Below, in pieces: positions 45,092-54,525 of a stretch of 64,000 nucleotides of DNA. The translations under genes and the position numbers were made by a program. Source of the stretch: Eutrophovita brisbanensis (lineage in GTDB: Bacteria > Pseudomonadota > Gammaproteobacteria > Burkholderiales > Eutrophovitaceae); NCBI GenBank assembly GCA_038147395.1, contig JAYQTM010000001.1, positions 1,054,001 to 1,118,000 on the forward strand, in the 5' to 3' direction. The notes below the pieces were generated by a model, which was given only the letters and a program-made list of their open reading frames with translations, ran no database searches and had not been told where the DNA came from. Every line of letters begins with the position of its first letter. Within the stretch, counting starts at the first letter, position 1.

Positions 45092-47068
45092 CTAGGAGCG
45101 AAGCTCAATACGGTTTTTGAAATGCTCCAATGCCTCTGGGTTAGCCAACGCCTCGACGTTCTTGACCGGTTCTTTATGAACGACATTACGAACCGCTAAT
45201 TCGACAATTTTGCCGCTTTTTGTCCGTGGTATGTCCGCTACTTGAAGAATTTTTGCCGGTACATGCCTCGGTGTCGCATTTGCACGAATCATTTTTTTGA
45301 TATCTGCTTCAATACTCGCCGTAAGTCTTAGTCCGTCTCTTAAGCGCACAAACAGGACGACTCTCGTATCACCATCCCAATCTTGGCCAATCACAATGCT
45401 CTCAACGACAGAGTCTAATTTCTCAACCTGACGATAGATTTCGGCTGTTCCAATACGAACACCTCCGGGGTTGAGAATGGCGTCTGAACGTCCGTATATG
45501 ACCAGCGTGCCTCTGTCGGTGAGTTCGATAAAATCTCCATGACACCAGACGTTTTTAAAGCGTGCGAAATATGCATCGTGGTATTTTCGGTTACCTTTAT
45601 CGTTCCAAAATCCAATGGGCATCGAGGGGAACGGCTGAGTGCAAACGAGCTCGCCTTTTTCATTGATGACGGGTTTTCCCTCGTCATCGAATACTTGGAC
45701 GTCAAGTCCAAACCCTCTGCGTTGAATTTCACCTCGGTACACGGGTAACGTGGGGTCTCCGAGGACAAAACACGACACGATGTCGGTTCCTCCAGAAATT
45801 GATGATAGGAGAAGATCTTTTTTAATCTTGCGATAAACGAAGTCAAAACTCTCGGGCGAGAGAGGTGACCCCGTGGATGTCATTGTCTTTAGATGTCTTA
45901 AGTTGTGCGTTTTAGCTGGATGAGCGCCCATTTTATTGATGGCATCGATATATTTTGCCGAAGTGCCAAAAATTGTCATCTTCTCCCTAACAGCAAAGTC
46001 GAATAGGGTATTTGCATCAGGGTAGGTCGGAGCGCCGTCATAGAGGAGAAGTGTCGCGCCTGAGGCAAGCCCAGAGACCAACCAATTCCACATCATCCAG
46101 CCACAGGTTGTGAAATAGAAAAAGCGGTCGGATTCTTTTAAGTCGGTATGTAACTTATGCTCCTTTAGGTGCTGGAGCAGTGTTCCCCCATGACCATGAA
46201 CAATACATTTAGGAACGCCTGTTGTTCCTGATGAGAACATGATGAACAGAGGATGATTAAACGGAACTTGCTCAAATTGGATGCGTTTTGGGGTCAAGCG
46301 GCCAACGAAATCACTCAAATGAACCGCATTTCGAATCATCGTGATGTCTGGACGCGATTTCGTGTACGGCACAACGATAACTTTTTTCACAGTCTTCAGT
46401 GAGTTGGCTATCTCTCCAAGTTTGGCGAGCGTATCGATCTCTTTTCCGTTGTAGAAATATCCATCCACGCCGATAAGTATTTTGGGTTCTATCTGGCCAA
46501 ATCGGTCCAACACGCCTTGAGTGCCGAAATCAGGCGAGCACGAGGACCAAATTGCCCCGATACTGGTGGCCGCCAACATGAAGATGATCGTGTCTGGAAG
46601 ATTCGGTAGAAAAGCAGCGACTCGATCTCCTTTCTTGACTCCTTCAAGCCGGAGCGCTTGTGCCGCAATCGAGACCGCATCTTGAAGCTGTGCGTAGGTC
46701 AGTCGATTGGAGACACGGTCTTCTCCTTGGAAAACGATGGCTTCGTGATCATCGTTGCGCACTAAGAGATTTTGGGCATAGTTCAGTCGCGCGTCTGGGA
46801 ACCACTGCGCTCCAGGCATTTTGTTTGGTGCCTGCAGCACCTTTTTGCCTTTCCTCTGAGCTTTGATGTCGCAGAACGTCCAGATCTCACTCCAAAATTG
46901 CCCAGATTCTTGAATAGACCAATCGTATAAGTCATGTGAGGTATTAATCTTAACCCAATGTTTTTTTTGTTTATTTTTATTGTTTACGTGGGTAATAAAT
47001 GCTTTTATGTTCGAGTGTTCAACCCGTTTTTTCGTCGGTTTCCAAAGGGGTTTTGGTTTGGCTGCCAT
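45092..47068 (-). CDS. Acetoacetyl-CoA synthetase
   Basis: A 658-residue adenylate-forming ligase of the acetoacetate--CoA family. Diagnostic parts are ARLNYAQNLL, SCSPDFGTQGVLDRFGQI, the P-loop FSSGTTGVPKCIVHGHGG, TCGWMMWNWLVSGLASGA and the C-terminal IPRTKSGK. The family activates acetoacetate, which ties it to ketone-body and PHB breakdown; a PHB synthesis locus lies 20 kb away. Its stop is 16 bp from that of the convergent cyclase, with a small hairpin CGCTC-TAG-GAGCG at the junction. It starts 1 bp after the lysS stop, suggesting a shared transcript. Confidence 0.92.
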   Translation of the reverse strand: MAAKPKPLWKPTKKRVEHSNIKAFITHVNNKNKQKKHWVKINTSHDLYDWSIQESGQFWSEIWTFCDIKAQRKGKKVLQAPNKMPGAQWFPDARLNYAQNLLVRNDDHEAIVFQGEDRVSNRLTYAQLQDAVSIAAQALRLEGVKKGDRVAAFLPNLPDTIIFMLAATSIGAIWSSCSPDFGTQGVLDRFGQIEPKILIGVDGYFYNGKEIDTLAKLGEIANSLKTVKKVIVVPYTKSRPDITMIRNAVHLSDFVGRLTPKRIQFEQVPFNHPLFIMFSSGTTGVPKCIVHGHGGTLLQHLKEHKLHTDLKESDRFFYFTTCGWMMWNWLVSGLASGATLLLYDGAPTYPDANTLFDFAVREKMTIFGTSAKYIDAINKMGAHPAKTHNLRHLKTMTSTGSPLSPESFDFVYRKIKKDLLLSSISGGTDIVSCFVLGDPTLPVYRGEIQRRGFGLDVQVFDDEGKPVINEKGELVCTQPFPSMPIGFWNDKGNRKYHDAYFARFKNVWCHGDFIELTDRGTLVIYGRSDAILNPGGVRIGTAEIYRQVEKLDSVVESIVIGQDWDGDTRVVLFVRLRDGLRLTASIEADIKKMIRANATPRHVPAKILQVADIPRTKSGKIVELAVRNVVHKEPVKNVEALANPEALEHFKNRIELRS

Positions 47069-47069
47069 G

Positions 47070-48581
47070 TTATTCAGGTCTCATCTGAGGAAATAGAATG
47101 ACGTCTCTGATCGAGGCGCTGTCCGTGAGGAGCATGATCAGTCGGTCGATGCCAATGCCTTCTCCAGCAGTTGGCGGTAGACCATACTCCAGGGCTCTAA
47201 TGTAGTCAGAGTCATAGAACATGGCCTCCTCATCACCTTGTGCTTTAGCCTCAGCTTGTTTTTTGAACCGATTTGCTTGATCCTCGGGGTCATTGAGCTC
47301 AGAGAACCCGTTTGCAATTTCGCGACCCGCAATAAATAGCTCGAATCGATCGGTGATGTCAGGATTCTGGTCATTGCTCCTTGCCAAAGGAGAGACATCG
47401 GTCGGATGCGACACGATAAAGGTTGGTTGAATTAATTTGCTCTCAGTGGTTTCCTCAAAGAGTTTAAGTTGGAGCATACCGACTCCATCAGTATCGAACA
47501 CCTCGACTTTCAGTTTTCTTAATTCGCCTCTGAGGTAATCACAGTCATCAAGCGCTGAGTCAGCGTAGTTGGCATTGTGCTTTTGGATCGCCTCTGCCAT
47601 TGTCAATCGAGCAAATGGCTGAGAAAAATCTATTTCATGGCCTTGGTAACTCACGATGCTTGAACCAGTGCAGTGCTCGGAGAGCTCTCTTAGCATAGTT
47701 TCTGTGAGCTCCATCAAATAGCGGTAATCTCGATAAGCCTCATAGAATTCGAGCATGGTGAACTCTGGATTGTGTCTCGTTGAGATGCCTTCGTTTCTAA
47801 AGTTTCGATTGATTTCGAAAACCTTTTCAAAGCCACCAACCACGAGTCGTTTTAAATACAACTCTGGAGCCACCCGAAGGTACAACTCCATGTCGAGCGC
47901 GTTGTGGTGCGTGACAAACGGCTTGGCTGTGGCGCCCCCTGGAATCGATTGCATCATCGGTGTCTCAACCTCTAGATAGCCTCGATCTGTCAAAAATGTA
48001 CGCAGTTTTTGGATCGCGTTAGATCGGATTTGAAAGTTTCTTTTGGCTTCAGGGGTGACGATTAAGTCAACGTATCGTTGACGATATCGTTGTTCTTGAT
48101 CGGTAAGCCCGTGAAATTTTTCAGGTAGTGGTCGAATCGATTTCGTGAGTAAGCGAAGTGAGTTGACCCTGATGCTGAGCTCTCCCGTTCGAGTTTTGAA
48201 CAAGGTCCCTGAGGCGCCGACGATGTCACCAAGATCCCAGTGTTTAAACCTTGAGTGCTCCTCCTCACCAACACCCTCGTTATTGATGTAGAGCTGAACT
48301 TGTCCTGACATATCTTGAATGGTGGCAAAACTTGCTTTACCCATCACGCGCTTGAGCATGATTCGTCCTGCGACAGTCGCTGTTTCGGTCTGGTTTTCCA
48401 GGTCTTCTTTGGTGAGAGCCCCATATTTTTCGTGAAGCTCCTGTGCTAGGTGCTCTCGATTAAAGTCGTTGGGGAAGGGGTTTCCAGTTTCCCTTAGGGA
48501 GGTCAGTTTGGCGCGACGCTCCTCAATGATTTGGTTGGTGTCAATGACGTCAGCGTCAGTTTTCGGTTCAGTGTCAGACAT
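47070..48581 (-). CDS. lysS: Lysyl-tRNA synthetase, class II
   Basis: A 503-residue class II LysRS. An N-terminal OB-fold anticodon-binding domain (TVAGRIMLKRVMGKASFATI) is followed by the catalytic core with motif 1 (FLTDRGYLEVETPMM), motif 2 (FRNEGISTRHNPEFTMLEFY) and motif 3 (GEGIGIDRLIMLLTD). Length and motifs are normal. It follows prfB by 15 bp, the conserved recJ-prfB-lysS order of betaproteobacteria. Confidence 0.98.
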   Translation of the reverse strand: MSDTEPKTDADVIDTNQIIEERRAKLTSLRETGNPFPNDFNREHLAQELHEKYGALTKEDLENQTETATVAGRIMLKRVMGKASFATIQDMSGQVQLYINNEGVGEEEHSRFKHWDLGDIVGASGTLFKTRTGELSIRVNSLRLLTKSIRPLPEKFHGLTDQEQRYRQRYVDLIVTPEAKRNFQIRSNAIQKLRTFLTDRGYLEVETPMMQSIPGGATAKPFVTHHNALDMELYLRVAPELYLKRLVVGGFEKVFEINRNFRNEGISTRHNPEFTMLEFYEAYRDYRYLMELTETMLRELSEHCTGSSIVSYQGHEIDFSQPFARLTMAEAIQKHNANYADSALDDCDYLRGELRKLKVEVFDTDGVGMLQLKLFEETTESKLIQPTFIVSHPTDVSPLARSNDQNPDITDRFELFIAGREIANGFSELNDPEDQANRFKKQAEAKAQGDEEAMFYDSDYIRALEYGLPPTAGEGIGIDRLIMLLTDSASIRDVILFPQMRPE

Positions 48582-48596
48582 ATTCGGTGCGCCTAA

Positions 48597-49701
48597 TTAA
48601 AGTCCTTGTTTCAGACTTGCTTGAATGAATGGGTCTAGATTGCCGTCGAGAACAGATTGAGTGTTTCCCATCTCGACGTTGGTTCGTAAATCTTTAATGC
48701 GTGATTGGTCAAGCACATAAGAGCGAATCTGGTGGCCCCAGCCAATGTCAGATTTTGAATCTTCAAGTTTTTGTTGCTCTGACTGCCTTTTCCTGAGTTC
48801 TAGCTCAAATAATCGTGATTTCAACATCGACATCGCCTCAGCTTTATTTTTATGCTGAGATCGGTCATTCTGACATTGCACGACCGTATTTGTTGGAACG
48901 TGTGTGATTCGTACTGCTGAGTCGGTTCGGTTAACGTGCTGGCCACCAGCACCACTGGCTCGATAGGTGTCAATGCGAAGATCTGCGGGATTGATGTCAA
49001 CCTCTATCGAATCATCAACTTCTGGGTACACGAAAACGCTGGCAAATGACGTATGTCTTTTTGCATTAGAGTCAAACGGAGACTTTCTCACCAGTCGGTG
49101 GATCCCAGTCTCAGTTCGTAGCGTTCCGTATGCGTATTCACCGGAAATTTTGATGACTGCACTTTTAATACCCGCTACTTCCCCAGGGGACTCCTCTAGC
49201 ACCTCGACGTCAAAGTCTTTGGTTTCTGTGTAGCGCGCATACATGCGAAGCAACATGGCAGCCCAATCCTGGCTCTCTGTTCCTCCAGCGCCGGATTGGA
49301 TATCCAGAAAGCATCCGTTCTTATCCATGGGGTTGGAGAACATCCGCCTGAATTCGAGTTTTGCGATTTCCTCTTCACATGCAGATAGGTCGGACTCGAT
49401 TGCGAGGATTGTCTCATCATCACTTTCCTGTGTTGCGAGTGACAGCAATTCGCCCATGTCTCTTACTTGGGCGCTAGTATCTGAAAGCACCGAGACGACT
49501 GCTTCCAATGATTTTTTTTCTTTACCGATTTCTTGAGCTTTTTCTGGGTCTTGCCAAAGCTCAGGGTCCTCTAGTAAGCGTTCGACTTCGGCTAATCGGT
49601 CTTTCTTGCTATCGAAGTCAAAGATACCTCCGTAGTTGGGAGGTTCTGTCCGACAAGTCTTGTATTTTTTCTTCAATCGCGTTGATGTATTCCGCTTCCA
49701 T
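48597..49701 (-). CDS. prfB: Peptide chain release factor 2, with programmed +1 frameshift
   Basis: RF2 recognises UGA and UAA. The gene starts at ATG 49701 (MEAEYINAIEEK) and reads 27 codons to RRYL, then an in-frame TGA; a +1 shift at CTT-TGA-C continues LDFDSKKDRL. The long frame alone would lack this start. Domains are complete: the SPF anticodon-like tripeptide in RKSPFDSNAKRH and the GGQ motif in GAGGQHVNRTDS. Total length is about 367 residues, as in E. coli. The shift forms a feedback loop: low RF2 lets the ribosome slip past UGA. It lies between recJ and lysS. Confidence 0.96.
49617..49632 (-). promoter_or_regulatory. prfB programmed +1 frameshift site
   Basis: On the coding strand the site reads CGG AGG TAT CTT TGA C. 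CGGAGG is the internal Shine-Dalgarno-like element at the conserved distance from the CTT slip codon, TGA the zero-frame stop, and C the context base that weakens termination. It matches the E. coli arrangement (AGG GGG TAT CTT TGA C). Confidence 0.95.
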
Positions 49702-49816
49702 GTCGACCGTTTTCGCTTTCTTTAGTGTGATTTTCAGCGCAACATTTTACCTGATTCGGATCGCAAACTTAAAAGGTTGTCCGTGTGTAAACCAAGGTTG
49801 CGGGCGTGAGCGCTGC

Positions 49817-51530
49817 TCACCAATCTTCGATAATTAATTGAATCGGCCTGTGAGAATAATAATCATTGATATCCAGTTTGTACTGGCACTCAATGACCTC
49901 TGGGGTCGTTTCGGCAAAATTGAAGCGTATGGCATCAATGATTGGACCGCTTTTTGTGAGTGATACCCCGAGCTTTGTATGTTTGTCAGAAAGTAGCCGG
50001 TGTTCGCGTACATAGAACTGATTTCTGAAGACTGGCTCGGGAAAGGCCTGCCCCCAGATTCCAGATTGAATGGCTTCAGCGAGCTCCTCATTGAGTTCTG
50101 TTTCCGAAAGCGGGCCGTCTGTGAGGCGACTCGTGTCGATGGGGTTTTTCGTCATGAGATCACCAACGACGAGGTTGATGGCGTTGATGAACAATGACAG
50201 ATTCTCTTTTTTGATCGTGAGACCTGCAGCCATTGCATGCCCACCGAACTTTTCGATGATCGAGGGATATTGTTTTGTGACCGAATCGAGAGCGTCTCTC
50301 AGATGTAATCCAGGCATTGATCTGCCAGAGCCCTTTAAATTATCAGCCCCGTCACTCGCGAAAGCGATGACAGGTCGGTCATATTGCTCCTTAATCCGAG
50401 ACGCTAGGATACCGACAATGCCGCTGTGCCAGCGCTCGTCGTAAATGGTGATGATTGGGCTATCAGAAATGTTCATCTGATCGAGTATCTCAAGCGCTTG
50501 ATCCTTCATATCGGACTCAATCTCTCGTCTTTCTTGATTAAGACGATTTAATTCCAGTGCGTGACGTGTGGCGATTTCTGGGTCGTCCGATAAGAGACAT
50601 TCAATTCCAATACTCATGTCGGTCAAACGGCCTGCCGCGTTCAGTCGTGGGCCGATGACAAACCCAAAGTCCGTGCATTTGACGTTTTGATAACTTTTTT
50701 TTGCTGCACTCAAGAGGGCCTTGATGCCGGGGTTACACTTACCCGATCGAATCCGTCTAATCCCTTGAGCAACAAGAATTCGATTGTTTTCGTCGAGTGG
50801 GACAACATCCGCAACGGTTCCAAGCGCTACTAGGTCGAGTAGCTGAGCGAGATTCGGCTCTTTCAGCCGTTCATTGAAAAAATGCTCGTCTCGCAATCGT
50901 GCTCTCAATGCAATGAGGATATAGAACATCACGCCAACACCGGCTAGAGCCTTACTGCCGAACTGGTCGTCTTTTTGATTTGGATTGACAATGCAGTCAG
51001 CGGGGGGGAGGGTGTCGCCTGGTAGGTGATGATCCGTGATGAGGACTTTGAGCCCCAACTCTTTAGCTCTTGTCACGCCAGAGACACTCGCAATTCCATT
51101 ATCGACGGTGATGATCCAATCAGCATTTCGCTCGTTCGCAATTTCCGCAATTTCAGGAGTGAGGCCGTACCCATGCTCAAATCGATTGGGTACGAAATAG
51201 TCCACCTTGAGCGTTAACCGCCTTTAGAAATCGGAGCGCAATCGCAGCAGCAGTTGCGCCATCTGCGTCGTAGTCCGCGACGATCAAAAAATTTGCATTA
51301 TCCCTAACCGCTTCGAAAAGCAGCTCTGCGGCCTTATCGCAATTTTTTAACGTGTCGTACGGCAATAGCCGCTCTAAGGTCGTATCGAGTTCGTTGGCGT
51401 TCGCCACACCTCTTGACGCGAGAACTCGCGCGAGGGCAGGTAGCACACCTCCCTCGACAAGATGATTCGTTGCCTCGACGGGTTGCTCCCTGATTCGTGG
51501 TTCTTGGGAGCTACCCATCAGAAACCTCAC
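49817..51530 (-). CDS. recJ: Single-stranded-DNA-specific exonuclease RecJ; frameshifted as read
   Basis: RecJ is a 5'-3' ssDNA exonuclease of the DHH phosphoesterase family. The N-terminal part has VADYDADGATAAAIALRFL; the frame slips near 51205-51206, where skipping one base joins it to VDYFVPNRFEHGYGLTPEI. Then come DWIITVDNGIAS and ITDHHLPGD (DHH), NPNQKDDQFG, and the C-terminal DHHA1 region with the GGHAMAAGLTI motif. Repaired length is about 570 residues, like E. coli RecJ. The start is 51530 or M5 at 51518; either overlaps the upstream gene stop. An indel in the data is likelier than a true null allele, since both sides are well conserved. Confidence 0.93.
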
Positions 51531-52464
51531 GCATCAGGTCGTTTAGCCTGGATGGCTTTCTCCAAATTTTCCATTTGGAATATCGATTGATGTCAAATTG
51601 AGTCACTTTATTCGGCCTGCAAATGTTGATCCGGATTTGGGTCAAAGTCCCCTTGCTCAGAGACACCACTGCGCGTTTTACTATCTCCTCTAATGCGTTT
51701 TCGTATTGATTGAGATCGAGACCACAAAGATCGATAAACGTGGGTTTGATGATGATTTCATCCAGAAAATAATCTTCAATTTTGATCGCAGTTGCTTTTG
51801 TGGCCGAAGTAAGTGCTCTGGCCAGTGCGCAACTTGGTGAGACCTGCACTGTGGAGATGAAAGGCGGCTCTGAGTGACCATTTCCCCAAAACCATACTCC
51901 GTTTGGATATTTATTCCGATCAACCCCAAGTTGATGAGCCAGCTCATGAAACATCATCTGCATCTCATTGATTTTTGCGTTCCAAAAGATGGCAGACGGC
52001 CCAGTGGGTAACACTGAACTTACCGGTTGCCCAAGAGCCGCTGAGGTGTCATGTGTTTCGATATCAATTGGTTTTTTTGAGCCAATTAAAAAAAGGTGGG
52101 GCGCCCCTTGCACCGCCTCGACTGTGTAGCCCTCTAGACACTCATCAAGAAGTTTCTCTACTCCATCACGGGAGTCGTGTTGCTCACTGAATGGCAGTTG
52201 ATTGAGAAATACATCATTCATCCCTGGTGTAAATCGTACAAGTTCAGCGAGCATCCAATGCTGATTTTCTGAATTTTGATTGGCTGCAAGTAACGGTGCA
52301 ACGCGACGATTTTCTAATTTCTTTCCCGTAATTTCCTCGTAAAGATGTCGTTCTAGTGATAAGTCACGATTGGTTACATTACCTCTGCAGAGGATCTGAT
52401 TGATCCCTTGAGTCGTTTGGGTTGCAAAATTGTCGACGGTAATAGAAATTGAGAGACGTGCCAT
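51511..52464 (-). CDS. RpfE-like/phosphoglycerate-mutase-like conserved protein
   Basis: A 317-residue protein with the segments AIFWNAKINEMQMMFHEL and NGVWFWGNG, which I associate with the conserved protein encoded next to recJ in betaproteobacteria and xanthomonads, often labelled RpfE-type regulator or distant cofactor-independent phosphoglycerate mutase-like protein (COG4255). No catalytic residues could be assigned and the molecular function is unknown. Its stop overlaps recJ by about 8-20 bases depending on the recJ start, so the genes are coupled. It is divergent from lolC. The family call leans on memory and context. Confidence 0.55.
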   Translation of the reverse strand: MARLSISITVDNFATQTTQGINQILCRGNVTNRDLSLERHLYEEITGKKLENRRVAPLLAANQNSENQHWMLAELVRFTPGMNDVFLNQLPFSEQHDSRDGVEKLLDECLEGYTVEAVQGAPHLFLIGSKKPIDIETHDTSAALGQPVSSVLPTGPSAIFWNAKINEMQMMFHELAHQLGVDRNKYPNGVWFWGNGHSEPPFISTVQVSPSCALARALTSATKATAIKIEDYFLDEIIIKPTFIDLCGLDLNQYENALEEIVKRAVVSLSKGTLTQIRINICRPNKVTQFDINRYSKWKIWRKPSRLNDLMREVSDG

Positions 52465-52540
52465 CGCGGTCTAAGATTGATTTGGTTCTAGACGAATTCT
52501 CCCATACCTCGAATAGACAGTGAATATGCTGAGTCGTCGG

Positions 52541-52546
52541 TATAAT
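52541..52546 (+). promoter_or_regulatory. Candidate -10 box for lolC-lolD
   Basis: A perfect TATAAT lies 25 bases before the lolC start. No convincing -35 element stands at 16-18 bases; TAGACA is present at 21 bases. GGAAAGGA serves as the ribosome-binding site. Confidence 0.42.
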
Positions 52547-52571
52547 CACGCAAAACGAAGGAAAGGACGAC

Positions 52572-53819
52572 ATGCTCAAACCCGTGGAGCTCTTCATAGG
52601 TCTTCGGTACACCCGTGCGAAGCGTCGGAACCACTTCATCTCGTTTATTTCGACGATGTCAATGGTGGGTATCACACTCGGTGTGGCGGCACTCATTGTC
52701 GTTCTTTCAGTTATGAACGGTTTCCAAAAAGAGCTTAGGGCGACAATACTTGGGGTGGTTTCTCATGTTCAGGTGCTTGGGGCAAACGGCAGGTTGGCGT
52801 CTTGGTCAGACACCATGTCGTCGGCTAGCGCTCTGACTGGGGTTCGTGGCGTGGCGCCGTTTGTTAATGGCGAAGGCTTGTTGACACACGGGCGACGTTC
52901 CTCCGGTGCGTTGATTCGAGGTGTGGATCCATTGTTGGAGGAAGACGTCTCAGAAATTCATCAACACATTATTTCTGGCGAACTGGGTTTACTCAAGTCC
53001 AGTGAATTTAACACGGTGCTTGGTATAGATTTGGCGCGTTCTCTTGGTGTCAACGTTGGAGATACAGTCGTGTTGCTGACACCCCAAGGCAATGTGACCC
53101 CAGCTGGCGTGATGCCAAGGCTTCGTCAATTTACAGTCGTTGGAATTTTCGAAGTTAAAAACTATGAGTACGACTCAGCGTTGGCGTTAGTCCATATTTC
53201 TGATGCGCAAAAGTTATTCATGATGGGGGCTGCGGTGTCCGGTGTACGTCTAAAGCTAGACGACATGTTTGAAGCACCTAAGATCGCGAGTGAATTAAAC
53301 GCGGCCTTACCGCGAAATAATTTTGTGACCGATTGGACTCGAAGTCATGCGACCTTTTTTAGAGCCATTCAAATCGAAAAACGAGCCATGTTTGTTATTT
53401 TGTTTCTCATCGTGGCTGTCGCGGCGTTCAATATCGTCTCAACACTGGTGATGGCGGTCACTGATAAGCGAGCGGATATCGCGGTCCTTCGAACGATGGG
53501 TGCGAGACCATCGCAAATACTGAAAATATTTTTCATTCAAGGGTCAATTATTGGCTTTTTGGGAACAGTCGTTGGTGTCTCTTTAGGTTTGATCGTCGCG
53601 TATCACATCGATGTCATTGTTCCAGCGATAGAGGCTGCGTTTGGTGTCGAGTTTTTAGCCAAAGATGTTTATTACATATCAGATATTCCATCGGAGATCT
53701 TACTCAGTGACGTGACTTGGATTACTGCTTTGTCGATTATTTTGACGATGTTGGCGACGTTATATCCGAGTCTTAGAGCTTCTAAGATTAATCCGTCAGA
53801 GGCACTTCGTTATGAGTGA
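52572..53819 (+). CDS. lolC: Lipoprotein-releasing ABC transporter permease LolC/LolE
   Basis: A 415-residue permease with four membrane helices: one near the N-terminus (GITLGVAALIVVLSVMNGF) and three in the C-terminal third, around a large periplasmic domain of about 220 residues. The N-terminal RYTRAKRRNHFISFIS and C-terminal MGARPSQILKIFFIQG motifs mark the LolC/E family. It releases lipoproteins from the inner membrane to LolA. Only one permease gene is present, so it probably forms a homodimer with LolD (the LolF-like arrangement occurs too). It overlaps lolD by 8 bases. Confidence 0.94.
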   Translation: MLKPVELFIGLRYTRAKRRNHFISFISTMSMVGITLGVAALIVVLSVMNGFQKELRATILGVVSHVQVLGANGRLASWSDTMSSASALTGVRGVAPFVNGEGLLTHGRRSSGALIRGVDPLLEEDVSEIHQHIISGELGLLKSSEFNTVLGIDLARSLGVNVGDTVVLLTPQGNVTPAGVMPRLRQFTVVGIFEVKNYEYDSALALVHISDAQKLFMMGAAVSGVRLKLDDMFEAPKIASELNAALPRNNFVTDWTRSHATFFRAIQIEKRAMFVILFLIVAVAAFNIVSTLVMAVTDKRADIAVLRTMGARPSQILKIFFIQGSIIGFLGTVVGVSLGLIVAYHIDVIVPAIEAAFGVEFLAKDVYYISDIPSEILLSDVTWITALSIILTMLATLYPSLRASKINPSEALRYE

Positions 53820-54510
53820 GATGGGCGAGTCTCGCACGGTCATTCAGGCTCGAGGAGTCGAAAAATCCTACGGTTTAGACGGTGTGAATACGGTTCACGT
53901 ATTACGGGGGGTTGATTTGACGATATCGCGTGGAGAGACTGTGTCGATCGTTGGATCTTCTGGATCTGGAAAAAGCACGCTTCTCCATATTCTCGGCGGG
54001 TTAGATCTTGCGACAAAAGGGGATGTGTTGGTGCATGGCGTGCCATTCGCGTCGATGCGCGAGTCTCAGATTTGCGAGATGCGCAATCGAGAAATTGGGT
54101 TCGTCTATCAATTTCATCATTTGCTTGTTGAATTTACAGCGATAGAAAATGTGTTGATGCCGCTGATGATACGGGGGAAGGTCACAGAGGAAGATCGGGA
54201 TAAGGGGGTTAGCCTTTTGTCGCGAGTCGGCTTGGAGCATCGTCTTGATCATCTGCCGAGTGAGCTATCGGGAGGGGAGCGTCAGAGAGTTGCTATTGCT
54301 CGCGCTCTAGTGACCGATCCTAGTTGTGTTCTAGCCGATGAGCCGACAGGTAACCTCGATAAATCCAGTGCAAAAAGTTTCATGAATCTGGTGTTCGATC
54401 TCAATAAAGATCTCAAAACCAGTGTGGTTCTCGTCACACATGATCATGAGTTAGCCAATATGGCTCATCGAAGTCTCCTCCTCGATGACGGCCTACTGCA
54501 CGATCGATGA
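53812..54510 (+). CDS. lolD: Lipoprotein-releasing ABC transporter ATP-binding protein LolD
   Basis: A 232-residue ABC ATPase. Walker A is GSSGSGKSTLLHILGGLD, the signature is LSGGERQRVAIARAL, and Walker B is CVLADEPTGNLD; the GLDLATKGDVLVHG and VYQFHHLLVEFTAIENV segments match the LolD subgroup. It powers lipoprotein release with LolC. Translation is coupled to lolC by the overlap. relA starts 15 bp after its stop. Confidence 0.96.
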   Translation: MSEMGESRTVIQARGVEKSYGLDGVNTVHVLRGVDLTISRGETVSIVGSSGSGKSTLLHILGGLDLATKGDVLVHGVPFASMRESQICEMRNREIGFVYQFHHLLVEFTAIENVLMPLMIRGKVTEEDRDKGVSLLSRVGLEHRLDHLPSELSGGERQRVAIARALVTDPSCVLADEPTGNLDKSSAKSFMNLVFDLNKDLKTSVVLVTHDHELANMAHRSLLLDDGLLHDR

Positions 54511-54525
54511 CGATGATGACTCGAA

